Shown here piece by piece: positions 33,388 to 44,197 of a stretch of 64,000 bases of DNA; position 1 is the stretch's first letter, and every line of letters begins with the position of its first letter. Both the position numbers and the translations under genes were made by a program. Source of the DNA: Alviniconcha marisindica (lineage: Eukaryota; Mollusca; Gastropoda; Provannidae). The stretch lies in contig JABMCL010003286.1 in NCBI GenBank assembly GCA_018857735.1, forward strand, positions 211,001 to 275,000, in the 5' to 3' direction. The notes beneath the pieces were generated by a model. That model saw only the letters and a program-made list of their open reading frames with translations, had not been told where the DNA came from and ran no database searches.

Positions 33388-34241
33388 CATCGCAACTCTT
33401 CCTTGGTGACATTGGCAGCAATATGCTGAAGGCACTGAATGCCCATCACTTTGTGATTTGTCACGTGACTGTCAACTAACATCAGTGAAGGAGGCAGCAC
33501 CACATCCAGGTAGTTAGACAGCTGTGGGAACTTCATCATCTGTGTCAGTGTCCAGTAGAAAGACTCAACAAATGTTGGGTTTGCCTGCCAGTTTTGTTTG
33601 GACAGCCTGGCTTTCAAAACATTTAGGTACTGCCCTAGGAGGCAATTTGTTGGTGTGACTGTGATTGCCTCTTTGCCCTTATTTTTCAAATCCAGCAGCA
33701 GCAACTCAGACAGTGAATCCACCTTGTACAGTATTGTCAACTGGTTCAAAACCAATAAGGTCAGCTTCTGCACAGCATCCTTTGACCATAGATTGTTTCT
33801 AATGTTGGAAGAAATGACAACGACAAGCAGAGGCAGACATTCATCTACAGGCTTGGTTTCTGTTGCACCACACTGGCAGCATACGTCAAAAAATACGTGA
33901 AGAAATTTTAGAACAGCTTCAGTCTTTTCTCTCAGCATGATGAAGTCGTCTTCTTCAAATATAAAATGGCCCCGGTCTGCGAATTCCTCCGGAATGGCAA
34001 ACTGAACAACTTCTTTGAATAAAGGAGAGAGAACAGTTGTCTGCATGCTGCAGCGCACTAATGCACAGTTTACGTTGCGCAGAGTCACTACGGCTCCTCT
34101 CAGCAGATCAGTCTTCTTACTTTCACATTTTGTTTTTCTGATACTGTCCATGAAACCAATCAGACTGTTTGTATTTCCGAAATCATGAGAAGTCTCTATA
34201 GATGATGCGGTTTGCTCAACCGCTTGTGACGTACCCGCCAT
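33388..34241 (-). CDS. TTI2: TTI2 exon 1 (N-terminal part)
   Basis: 854 nt: 284 codons plus the first two bases of Trp285. ATG at 34241 lies in a strong context (AAAATGGCGGG). The frame is open throughout and shows the leucine-rich helical-repeat character of Tti2 family proteins, for example LLRGAVVTLRNVNCALVR, FIFEEDDFIMLREKTEAVL, FVESFYWTLTQMMKFPQLS, YLDVVLPPSLMLVDS and MGIQCLQHIAANV; the last aligns with the human LKCLHHIVLNV just before the splice junction. The donor is ATG|GTAAAG. The single 854-nt first exon followed by one 646-nt exon gives a compact two-exon gene. No signal peptide, as expected for a cytoplasmic/nuclear co-chaperone subunit. See exon 2 for function. Confidence 0.93.
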
Positions 34242-34462
34242 TTTGTATTTGAAACTATTTCAGTATTATTTCCCTTACTCCCCTCTTGTGTGTGTGTGTG
34301 TGTGTTTCCACGTGAAGTGTGAAGCAGCGATAAAGAACTGGTGATTATCAGGTGCTATTATCCAGCAGCATGAATAGAACTACTATGAATAGTATGTAAC
34401 TTTAGTCAAAGTAATTGCAATCATACTAGTATATCTAAACATAAAGAGGCCTTCAACGACAT

Positions 34463-34535
34463 GCCCGGTTAGCTCAGTCGGTAGAGCATGGGACTCTTAA
34501 TCCCAGGGTCGTGGGTTCGAGCCCCACATTGGGCG
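34463..34535 (+). tRNA. tRNA-Lys (CTT anticodon)
   Basis: 73 nt with a canonical cloverleaf: acceptor arms GCCCGGT/ATTGGGC plus discriminator G, A box TAGCTCAGTCGG, anticodon loop ACTCTTAAT with CTT, extra loop AGGTC-type, and B box GGTTCGAGCCC. No intron. A T-rich pol III terminator follows at once (34536-34540, TTTTT). It differs at few positions from the standard metazoan tRNA-Lys(CTT), so I judge it functional. It lies 222 bp upstream of the TTI2 start on the opposite strand. Confidence 0.96.
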
Positions 34536-34879
34536 TTTTTCTTTTTCTTCTTCTTTCTTTTCTTTTCTTTGTTTTAGTTAGTATTATTTCGTCTACCACT
34601 CTCTTCTGCGGCACTTACTCGGGGCGGGGTGAAGTTACAGTAGGCGATTCAGGTTGTACCTGTGTTCCTGTGTTAGTTTCAGTCTTAAGGGTTAGGGTTA
34701 GGCCGGTTTCTCTATCCTCGTGTCACTGCTTACCATCGTCAGTCATGGTCGGTACACATGAAATTGTGTTTTCAGACAAAGTCAGGAACTTAGGGTCATA
34801 TCCTTGACTCTAACCTCACCGGCCGACAGTGACCGTACTGACTCAGTGACTCAGTCAGTCAAACATGATCTGTCAAACA

Positions 34880-35240
34880 GCCTAGTATGAACTAAAACGC
34901 ATCAGCTCCATCCGTAGGTACCTCACAGAAGATGCAGCAAAACAACTGGTAACTTCTTGTGTATTGTAATTCAACCGATGCAGAAAGTCCAAAAGGCTAT
35001 GACACTGCTGCATGCGTCATTCTCAGAGCTCGCCACGCCATCAAAACTGCACACCTCTCCTACAGCAACTCCACTGGCTCCCAATTTCTGAACGAATAAA
35101 ATACAACTTGTGCTTGCATGTGTTACAACGCAATCACAGGTTTTGCTCCCTCTTATCATAGTCTTTCTGACTGAGCTGCTACACCTTTACAGTCCTTCCC
35201 GCTCTCTCCGCTCTTCTTCTACTTGCTCGGGCTTCGCACT
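34880..35240 (+). pseudogene. LINE reverse transcriptase C-terminal fragment
   Basis: In shifting plus-strand frames one reads an alpha-helical KVQKAMTLL-like start, then ISERIKYNL, CYNAITGFAPSYHSLSD and LYSPSRSLRSSS-like text, the usual order in the tail of non-LTR retrotransposon polyproteins. Multiple stops and frameshifts. Confidence 0.55.
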
Positions 35241-35282
35241 GTCTTCTCAGTTCTTCTTCTTTCTTCTTCTTCTTCTTCTTCT

Positions 35283-35346
<64 letters not shown>
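35283..35346. repeat. (GA)n microsatellite
   Basis: About 32 AG units preceded by a CTT-rich tract. Confidence 0.97.
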
Positions 35347-35348
<2 letters not shown>

Positions 35349-37699
35349 TTACACGGACATATCAATTATTAAGAACTTCAGTTCACAGAAAAAAAACATA
35401 GCGGCGTGTCAGTCACACAGCGCCAGACATCAGGGAGCCTGCCATTTATTGGGTGTTATTTTATTTTCCCAATTTATTCTTGTTTGTTTCATCATATGTA
35501 AAAATGGAAAAGTTTCGTTCGTTCTAGTTCAATAGACTAGCGATTTCATGGCCTCCCTGGGTTAGGGTTTGGGGTTGGGCTAGTTACCAGTTCTTGCCAT
35601 TCACTGTTTTTTCCCCCTTGGCTTGCCCTTTCACGTTGTTTCTCGAGTTATATCGTTCATTTACGATGCACGAATGAGGGGGTAGTCTCGATGTTTAACG
35701 AGACCTCTCATTCTTTCTTTGTGTCGGGTAGTTCGTGAGCGTCTGTTGCCCTGCCGTGTTGTTGTCACTGCTAAGTGGGTTGTATCGTGTACACGGATTA
35801 CGTGTATCCAGCCTTTGTCCCGTTGCTCGCTGACCATGATTACTTGCCTCCGCTTTCTCTTGGTTTATTGGCCATTTCATGCACGCTGTTAGATTGCCTG
35901 ATAAGGGCAGCCATTTTGTATTTCTCTTGTCGTCTGCATTTGTTTACACCCCGATGCTTTGTCATCGGTAATCCTGATTAGCGTTTTGCTTCATCAGTCT
36001 GCAGCCTTTGTTTTTCTAGATGGAAGCCGGGTTAGTGAGGGGTTAGTTTAGAGTTAGTTATGGTTAGTTTGGCTTTCCATCTGTTTGTCGTTGGCACAGT
36101 CATTTTTGCTCTGTGCTCTTCTGACTGTAGTCGTCCACTCCTTTGTTGCAGACAGTAGTCTATCAGACTGTGATTTGGTGGTGGTGGGTTTTTGTGTTTT
36201 TTCCCCAGCTTATGCGGCTTGCAGGTAGGCAACCGTTTGGAGTTTTGAGGTGGTTTCAGCTGTTTCTTTCTTTCATTTGGTGTCAGCTGTTTGCTTACCT
36301 GATTAGGGCAGCCATTTTTCGTTTGCCACCAGCATTTGTGGTCTGTTCTTTCTTTCTTTGCCACAGGCATTTGTGTACATTCTCTTTCTTTCACGGCCTT
36401 TTCTGCCGTACGCATTCGTGTCGATTGCTGCTCGTCAGTTCATCCTTGGAGATTCGAACTGGAATTTTTTCCAAGTCGGTTGCCCTGTGGACACCCCTAC
36501 AAATTCCGCTTTGAAGCAAACCCCATTTGGTATTCCGCCATAAAATTACGAAATCGCACTCAGCGAAGTGCTCGCTACACAAATGGGCGTGACTGAGGCG
36601 CAGCATCAAAGTCAGCTCGTTTGAGTTGTACAAATTTGACCCATTTTCGCCTCACAGCGGGTCGATTCCGCGGGAACTCGTGTATAGTTATGCTTTGGGT
36701 TGCTTGTGAGTTGTTACAGTTTTAGTGCTGCAATACTGTAGGCCGGCATGGTTAGAGCTTTTTGTCGACCACACGCATATACATCCCGGCAATGAACAAT
36801 CTAAGATGGCAACCGCACTGACTCCCCAGACTGACGTCACTTCCGAGAAAGTCACGTGACTGATGGAGAACCCAGACAGCAGTCTCGGCCAGCCTACAGA
36901 AAATAAAATCGATTAAAAATCAACATGACTCACGGTTTTAGAATTGTACTGCAGTTCATCGGCACTGAACTAGTGACTCATTTCCTTTAAGGGCTTTGGT
37001 TGCCGGTTGTTCTCTGTTCAGGCTCCCCGGGTTACTGTTTATGACCCCAGTAGCTGACGACCAAAGGGAAACAACTCCCAGTTACTCAGTGTAGACTAAC
37101 GGGGCTTGAGAGAATACAGTTTGCTTGTAAAGTAAAACCGCACTCGTCTGACTCCTCTGTTTCAACTACTAATCAGCGAATATTACACTACTCTAACCCT
37201 CTCACAGGCATTAGACTGATGATGTACCTGATTGTGTGTGTGTGTGAGCCTGGGTGTGCCGGTGCGTGCGTGCCGCGTACCGGCGGCCGTGCGTGCCGCG
37301 TCGTGCGGCGTGCGTGCGTGCCGCGTCAGCGGTGTGTGTGTGTGTACGTGCGTGCGGCGGCGTCGTGCGCCGATGTGTGGGTGGGTGCGGGGGATAGGGT
37401 GGGACAGAAAGTGGGATACGTAATGCATTCTTAAATTAGGTTAAGGTTGTCATGTGTATTTTTGTAATGGTCAGCCGGTTTTACAGTTTGTCCCTAATAT
37501 GTCAACCCGACCTCCGGAGACATGAAGCCCCACATCAACAATGGTCAGTCATGGAGAGTGCTTTGAGCCTCATACATGTACACTCGGAGAGGGATTCGGC
37601 GCATTAGAAACGCACTTATTTTTACGATGATGGTGATGAATATGTCTATCCTTGGCATAGGCAAAGGTGATAGTTCCTAGAGTTGGAATAGCGTGAGGG

Positions 37700-37701
<2 letters not shown>

Positions 37702-37745
<44 letters not shown>
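37702..37745. repeat. (GT)n microsatellite
   Basis: About 22 GT units. Confidence 0.97.
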
Positions 37746-37748
<3 letters not shown>

Positions 37749-37759
37749 GTGAGGTGAGG

Positions 37760-38040
37760 TCCTTCATTGCTAAGGACCCTGTACATGAACAAACGCATGT
37801 TGATCTGCACTTGACTGTGTAGGCTCATTATCTTCATCTCGTTTAATTTCAGGTCAGTATATCTAGAGCTGCCTCTGGAAGGACTGATTAACTTTACAGC
37901 TCTTCTGTGCTGATAATTTAATCCCTTTTCTTGAGGACATCTCTACATCGGCATTCCACACGACTGACGCATAATCAATGTGAGGTTTAATGTGGGCATT
38001 GAAGAACAGTTTCCGGCTGGTGTCGATGTCTACGATGTAC
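37760..38040 (-). pseudogene. LINE reverse transcriptase C-terminal fragment
   Basis: Minus-strand frame reads KLFFNAHIKPHIDYASVVWN and, further on, INMRLFMYRVLSNEGPHL. The same blocks appear in the plus-strand LINE at 44877-45110 (AHIKHHIGYTSVVWDG), so both derive from related elements. Several stops. Confidence 0.65.
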
Positions 38041-38056
38041 CAGACTATGATAGACT

Positions 38057-38934
38057 ATTATGATTACGATGAAAACAGACAGCTCACTGACGGGCTGGGG
38101 AGCCTTGACTGCTGGCACAGAAAAACCCATTTATAGACCAAATCGTATGATTACGATGAAAACAGACAGCTCACTGACGGGCTGGGGAGCCTTGACTGCT
38201 GGCACAGAAAAACCCATTTATAGACCAAATCGTATGATTACGATGAAAACAGACAGCTCACTGACGGGCTGGGGAGCCTTGACTTGCTGGCACAGAAAAA
38301 CCCATTTATAGACCAAATCGTATGATTACGATGAAAACAGACAGCTCACTGACGGGCTGGGGAGCCTTGACTGCTGGCACAGAAAAACCCATTTATAGAC
38401 CAAATCGTATGATTACGATGAAAACAGACAGCTCACTGACGGGCTGGGGAGCCTTGATTGCTGGCACAGAAAACCCCATTTATAGACCAAATCGTATGAT
38501 TACGATGAAAACAGACAGCTCACTGACGGGCTGGGGAGCCTTGACTGCTGGCACAGAAAAACCCCATTTATAGACCAAATCGTATGATTACGATGAAAAC
38601 AGACAGCTCACTGACGGGCTGGGGAGCCTTGACTGCTGGCACAGAAAAGCAAACAAAGGGGCTCTGGACTGAAGAGGAAAAACGGTACCCGCTTTTGAAT
38701 CAGGTGACTGATTCACACATTAGAATCATGACAGACAACACCACGACGGTAAGCTGTCTGAATAAAATGGGCTCAAAATCAGCTGTGCTGAATGACCTAA
38801 CCTGCACCCTTTGGAAATGGTACGCTGAGAGAAAGCTATGGCTGAGTGCAGCCCACATTCCGGGGGTCGCCTATGTGGAAGCGGACAAACTATCACGTGA
38901 TCCTTTACTTCGACACAGAATGGAAATTGAATAG
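38057..38934 (+). pseudogene. DIRS-type retrotransposon RNase H, with 87-bp amplification
   Basis: RNase H degrades the RNA strand of RNA-DNA hybrids during retrotransposition. The last copy runs MKTDSSLTGWGALTAGTEK, LLNQVTDSHIRIMTDNTTTV and LWLSAAHIPGVAYVEADKLS, the DIRS/Ngaro form of the RNase H fold with acidic residues in KTDSS, MTDNT and EADKL. Ahead of it six further copies of the first 29 codons (87 bp, starting near 38060, 38147, 38234, 38322, 38409, 38496) are stacked head to tail, each including the first catalytic Asp. Two carry one-base insertions. No reverse transcriptase precedes the array, so the element is truncated at its 5' side. Confidence 0.85.
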
Positions 38935-39271
38935 TCAGCTGTTGAAGGAAGCGCTAACAGTCCTAGAAACAAAGCCAACAGTTGATTTGTTTGCTTCAAG
39001 GACAAACGCACAGTTTCCTTTCTATGTGTCTTATCTCCCTCACCCGGGAGTGTACGCTGTGGACGCATTCTCGTTACACTGGGGTGACCTTACGTTCTAT
39101 TGTTTTCCACCTTTCAGCATTCTCCCTCGAGTTTTGAGAAAGATCAGGCAAGAGAGAGTAACAGGAATAGTCGTAGCACCGCTGTGGAAAAACCAAGCCT
39201 TCTGGCCTATGCTTATGAACATGCTGACAGCAAGACCAGTGCGACTAAAACAGCCAGGGAAGAGTTGCTAA
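38915..39271 (+). pseudogene. DIRS-type region between RNase H and tyrosine recombinase
   Basis: After a frameshift near 38910 the frame reads TEWKLNSQLL, PTVDLFASRTNAQFPFYVS, YAVDAFSLHWGDLTFYCFPP and TGIVVAPLWKNQAFWPML. This block is found in DIRS and Ngaro polyproteins between RNase H and the recombinase. Function unknown. I see no adenine methyltransferase motif, which weakly favours a Ngaro-like arrangement, though a deletion cannot be excluded. Confidence 0.8.
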
Positions 39272-39278
39272 GTCAGCC

Positions 39279-39528
39279 TTGCAACAAAAATCGGAAACAT
39301 CCACTACGCAAAAAATTAGCGCTACTCGTATGCAAAGTGTCAGGGACAGATTCAGAAGTCAAGGACTTTCCGAGGACGCAACCGAGTTCGTCATGTCATC
39401 CTGGCGAGAATCCACTCAACAAATGTATGATGTCTACATCAGACAGTGGGTGCGGTATGCACGTGAAGAGAAAGTGGATCGGTTTTCACCGCCTCTGACC
39501 ACTGCCATAAACTTCCTAGCCCAGCTAG
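39279..39528 (+). pseudogene. Tyrosine recombinase, N-terminal core-binding domain (split)
   Basis: Frame with VRDRFRSQGLSEDATEFVMS, SWRESTQQMYDVYIRQWVRY and PPLTTAINFLAQL, the SAM-like core-binding domain of DIRS recombinases. The frame is cut at 39528 by the 3.2 kb insertion and resumes, in phase, at 42757. Confidence 0.85.
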
Positions 39529-40568
39529 TTGCCTAAGCGGGGACAGAATCTCCTAAGAAATAAAAGCAAAAGAAATTAAACCTAGTGCATCGAGCAGAGG
39601 AAACATAAAAATAAAACATACATAAAAAGTAGAAAAAAGTAAGCGTCGCGAGGCACCTTAAAATAAAATCAAAGTTTATTTACTCTGGTAAGATTGCAAA
39701 ATTGGCAACTTTCGCCAGTCATAGCACCATTCCGCGCTGCACGCACTGCACGCACGGTCTTGACTGAGTCGGCGCGTCATGGCCTGAAAATAATGTGCGT
39801 GTACGCTTGTTTACGCTTCAGTATGGCTAGCAAAAGGCGCCATTATTCTTGTTTGCTTTTGTGTACTGTAAGAACTACCAGTCGCATAAAATCGTCATAA
39901 ATCAAAGATTCCTTTTTTTCTCTCTTTATGTGTGTGAACAGAAAAGTTGTTTAAAAGCACAGGGTGTGTTATTTTTCTCTTCCATAATCACACAGCATCC
40001 AACTTGACGAGAATAACTTTGATTCTCGTATCCGGCCCTCCTTCTTGGAGTCATCATTCCGTTTTGTTGTTGCTGTTGTTTGTTTCCTTTGGTCTTTGTT
40101 CAAGTTAGGCACTGTTTTAGAGCCATTCTTCTTTCTACCTAGCTAGTAGCTCTACCGCCTCAAAATAGTTATTAAATCACCTGCGCTAGTGTAATTTCTC
40201 TCTCTCTCCCCCCCCCACCCTCATCACCCCCCCCCCCCCCACCCCCTCCCGCCTCAGCGGACTTCAGTTTATATTGTTGTTGCCTTGCTTTCGAAAGAAG
40301 ATGCATGATGCAACTGACAGTAATAGTTGGTTTTGGGGTTCACTGGTCAGTGTCTTGTCTGTGATCAATTCTGATTGCTTAGCTTGGCAATGCAACCATC
40401 CAACCTGCAGGAAAGTTCAGTATTACCGCTAGAGATCTGAGAAATGGTGGGTTCTGAAAACGAGCGAACAAAAAAGAATAAGAAAATTTACCATGAGACA
40501 AGTTTCCGTCGTGTTTTCCAAATGTGGGGTTCAAAGCAAGAGAAAGTGCGAAAGCCATGGGTCTTGCG

Positions 40569-40802
40569 TTAGTATTGTTGGATTTTCAGCATGCGTGTGT
40601 CAGAAAAAGAGCGTAGTGTACGAGACGGAGTGTAGACATGTAGCAGTTCAAAGAGGTAAGCAGGACCCGAACCGTTTATAGCATTGAAACACATACAAGC
40701 GACTTTATACTTAATACGTTTTCGAATGGGAAGCCAAAGCAGTTTGTGTGTTTTCCAGGAGAGGTACACGTGTAGAGTGGTGGTGACAGGGTGCCAAATC
40801 AT
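40569..40802 (-). pseudogene. LINE tail nested inside the 3.2 kb transposon
   Basis: Minus frame reads LLWLPIRKRIKYKVACMCFN, AINGSGPAYLFELLHVYTPS and RTLRSFSDTRML. This is the well-known LHWLPIxxRIxYKxxxLCFxA...LRSSxxxxL tail of non-LTR retrotransposons. The frame is short but uninterrupted, suggesting a fairly recent insertion. Confidence 0.8.
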
Positions 40803-41099
40803 GCCGTCACAGTTACTGTAATGTCAACCTTATAAAACGGGACTTAATGACAAAGAGAGATGAAGGCACCGAGCTAGGAGCACAGCACTGTCCAGCACTT
40901 GGGTGGTGGGGGGGGGGGGGGGGGGGGGGGGATGAAGCATACAAATAGCAGCAAAGCTACTAACTGTTAATATCAACAACATTGAAACATTAAAAGAGTA
41001 CGCTTCAGGTGCGAAGGTCGCAGACCTAGCAGCAAATTTAGACCACATACCACCTTCACTTTTAGTTTTTTGTTGTTGTTGTTGCTGCTGCAGGGGAAG

Positions 41100-42449
41100 A
41101 AAGAACTTGAAGTCAAAATAGCTTCTCTGGATAATTTAAGGCTCTGTTTCAAGCAGCAAGGCCAAAGGTCCTCATCTCACCCCTTCAGATTGGACTTGGT
41201 GTTGCACTGCACCACTTGACTGGTTCCAGGTACCGCGTTGACCACTTGCATAGACCGGAGTTTTCTTCATCTTACAGTGAGGTCAAAGCTTTCTTTAACT
41301 ATTTGCTGCACTCGGTCAAGGAACAGAGCTGGCCGCCAGCCGTCCAAGCAGCTGGACTCAGTTCATCGGCAACAACATGGATCACGAGGTCCGTACACTT
41401 GATGATGCTGGAACATTCCATGGGATGGGCATTCAGAACACTGGATGGTGCTGGAACATTCCATGGGATGGGCATTCAAAACACTGGATGGTGCTGGAAC
41501 ATTCCGTGGGATGGGCATTCAAAACACTGGATGGTGCTGGAACATTCCATGTGATGGGCATTCAGAACACTGGATGGGGCTGGAACATTCCATGGGATGG
41601 GCATTCAAAACACTGGATGGTGCTGGAACATTCCATGGGATGGGCATTCAGAACACTGGATGGTGCTGGAACATTCCATGGGATGGGCATTCAAACACTG
41701 GATGGTGCTGGGACATTCCATGGGGTGGGCGTTATCGGTGCGGCCACTCCTGGCACAAAACATCGCAAAGCCATACGCCGAGAAGTCACTGCAACACTAG
41801 AGTCAGTGTTATGCACCATGGGCAAAGTCTTTATACGTTATTTGATGCTTCCGTCGTCGATCTGCCATTGGCCTACGAGGCGGTGCTGCAGAACTTCACT
41901 GCTGAGGATAAAAGCAAGATACTGTACATTCCTTGGAAGGTATCCCGGCCCTTGTCCAGGCTGGTCTCAGATGATGCAGAATGTGTGCGACGGGATATAT
42001 CCTGGTCAGAGTACTTTCCTTTCCTACCCATGATAGATATGGACCCAACCAACATGAGCTGCATATTTCTACACTCTTCTCATCTTTGACCAGCCCTGTG
42101 GTGGAAAGCCACGGAGGTCGTTGCCAATGAGCTACCCGACTGTGTCCCACGGTCCATCTTCCTACGGGTTGGGGGATTTCACACAAAAATGAGCTTTCTT
42201 TGCTGCATGGGACGACTGGCGACAGGATCGGGCCTTCAACAATTGCTGGAAGTGGTCTTTGCTCAGAATTCTGTCACACACATGCTGACTGGCAAGGCCA
42301 TCGCCAGAGCAGTTCGAGGACATTTTCTTGCAGATGCTAGCCTTAATGCTGAACTCTATAGAGCGCGAGTAGCTACTAAGTGTAAACGTATCGCTCCGTA
42401 CAGTCTGATTATGCGAGTGTATGATGCAAAAACAGCGGAATGCTTATAA
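41100..42449 (+). pseudogene. Transposon-borne protein of unknown function (TLDGxGTFHGMG / GGFHxxMSFL family), broken
   Basis: I do not know the function. Reading frames in order give RPKVLISPLQIGLGVALHH, SSSYSEVKAFFNYLL, NNMDHEVRTLDDAGTFHGMG, then GAATPG after a minisatellite, LFDASVVDLPLAYEAVLQNF, ELPDCVPRSIFLRVGGFHTK, MSFLCCMGRLATGSGLQQLL and NSVTHMLTGKAIARAVRGHF. From memory, animal genomes (cnidarians, molluscs, arthropods) contain many uncharacterised proteins with this same series of motifs. Those proteins continue well past the last motif; here the frame ends at 42449 after an unrelated-looking tail, so the C-terminal half is missing. Stops, frameshifts and the 43-bp array also break it. 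The many-copy distribution and its place inside a bounded mobile element suggest a transposon protein, but no catalytic residues can be named. Confidence 0.6.
41410..41740. repeat. 43-bp minisatellite in the coding region
   Basis: Units start with GGAACATTCCATGGGATGGG at 41410, 41453, 41496, 41539, 41582, 41625 and 41668, with a shorter last one near 41710. The unit is the codons for the conserved TLDGxGTFHGMGI motif. Since 43 is not a multiple of three, successive copies are read in different frames. Confidence 0.92.
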
Positions 42450-42753
42450 TCTCCAGGATTCTCCGGGTTGTATTGCGTCAAATCATGATTTAGTTATTAG
42501 TTTCACACAGGGTATGTTCCAAGCTTTCCAACGAGGTGCTACATGACCATCATTGGAACAATTTGGCCAAAGCAAAACAACCCGGTGATTTGATTACGTC
42601 ATAACGAGGAAAACAAACACCTTCGACAGCTCTATCGATGTACATTTTGAATATGTCGGTAATGGACCTTTTCCCAATATATTTCACACAAAATCATTAC
42701 TTTTGCTTTTATTTCCTTACTTTGGCTTTTTATTTCGTTCCTAGCTTAGGCAA

Positions 42754-43497
42754 TAGCGAATCGTGATCTTTCCGACAGTACCGTCTGCACAGCACACTCA
42801 GCACTCAGCGGCTATCTTTGGACATATGACGGGGCGGCGTTCGGATGTAACGAACTTGTAAAAAGACTGACGAAAGGTGTATTTGAGAAGAAACCGGCGC
42901 TTCCTAGTTACAAAAACACTCGGGATGTAAATATTGTTTTGAAAGAATTGGAAACATGGATTCCAACAGAGAAATTAACTCTTAAAGAGTTGACTTACAA
43001 ACTGTGCATGCTTATTGCTCTATTATCAGGACAACGTTGTCAGACAATACAGGCATTGCAGATTACTCCTGACGTTATGCAGCTGACTGACTCTAAGTGC
43101 ACATTTCATGTGAACAGCTTGCTAAAGCACTCTCGGAGAGGAACACATCAAGCCCCGATCGAACTGTAAGCTTTAAAACCAGCGAATCTGTGTGCGTGGT
43201 CCGTGTGTGACAAGAATACCTGAACTGAACGCGCAAGCTGAGGGGAGACTACCCAAATCTGTTTGTACCACTGCTCGCACCACACTCGGTGGCGTGGACA
43301 CTAGTGTGTTTACTGCACATAGCACACGGTCAGCCAGTACGTCGGCGGCTAAAGACAGTGGCACTCCAGTCAACGTCATCATGAGTGCAGCAGGATGGAC
43401 AGACGCATCTACGTTCGCCAAGTTCTACCAAAAAACGACTGACACAGAGAAAAACTTTGGTCAAGCCATCATGACAAGATATCTTACCAAGAAATAA
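42754..43497 (+). pseudogene. Tyrosine recombinase, catalytic domain (split)
   Basis: Resumes at 42757 with VCTAHSALSGYL and LVKRLTKGVFEKKPALPSY, then LIALLSGQRCQTIQAL (first catalytic Arg). A stop at 43169 and a frame change follow, then FTAHSTRSASTSAAKDSG (the HxxR pair), AAGWTDASTFAKFYQK (Trp in the His/Trp position and the nucleophilic Tyr). The enzyme integrates circular DIRS DNA by site-specific recombination (family knowledge). All named catalytic residues are visible, but the stop, frameshift and insertion make the gene inactive. Confidence 0.88.
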
Positions 43498-44106
43498 GGT
43501 AAGAAGATTTTTTTTTTCTTTCTCAAGTCGTGCATGCCGGGTTCGGCACTGACTGATCTCCGCCTCATACACACTGTTGCTCTCAAATCTCCAGTGCACT
43601 CACAGAGTGGAGGGATACAGGAAATGAGTATGAATTCTAAACAATAATGCGAGACATTACCAAGTAAGATGAAGCTGTTTGTAGATTCTTACGAATTTAT
43701 TGTAGACCGGAACAGAGTGCACTTGCCCACCCGCACATTCTGGTTTATCTCTAAAAGTAACCCCCCAAAACAACAACAACAACAACAACAACAACAAAAA
43801 ACACACAAAAACAATCCGCTTCCCTTGACATCTAGTTTGTGGCAGTGTGTATTCGGGTCAAGTCTGAAACAAGAATGACTGCTAGCGTTCTAAAACAAGA
43901 TCCAAACACATAAAACGTTAAAAAACACACCATTTTTTAGGACAAAACACAACAACGAAGTTGGGAGTATTTCCCTTTATCAAGCTACAAAACGAAAAAT
44001 GAGATGGAGAGCTAAGACGTGACACTTATCTGTTTTGGGTTGAGCTGTGTTGTTTTCGTGTCCAGTGCTTGGAAGAATCTCTCCCTAACCCAGCCTAGAA
44101 CCCACT

Positions 44107-44197
<91 letters not shown>

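Larger units (their letters stand above)
34536..37690. other. Intergenic, repeats and LINE debris
   Basis: Contains a LINE tail (34880-35240), (GA)n (35283-35346) and a block at 36440-36520 that shares TCGAACTGGAATTTT and AAGTCGGTTGCC-like wording with about 14575-14630, so it is probably a dispersed repeat. 37255-37390 is a CpG-dense GTGCGTGC-rich tract. No gene seen. Confidence 0.5.
39529..42753. mobile_element. 3.2 kb DNA transposon with TIRs and TAG target duplication
   Basis: 3225 bp. It starts TTGCCTAAGC and ends GCTTAGGCAA, a perfect 10-bp inverted repeat. A second inverted match, GAAATAAAAGCAAAAG, lies 28 bases from the left end (39557-39572) and 38 bases from the right end (42700-42715), so the inverted ends extend to about 50 bp. 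TAG is present on both sides (39526-39528 and 42754-42756). Removing the element and one TAG leaves the recombinase frame open and in phase. I recognise no transposase. It carries fragments of a conserved animal protein family (41100-42449), a LINE tail (40569-40802), and C- and G-rich tracts (40206-40250, 40908-40931). Superfamily unknown. Confidence 0.85.

Noticed and set aside
36143..36514. 123-codon Phe/Leu-rich ORF
   Set aside because: Composition effect of a T-rich dispersed repeat that also appears near 14500.
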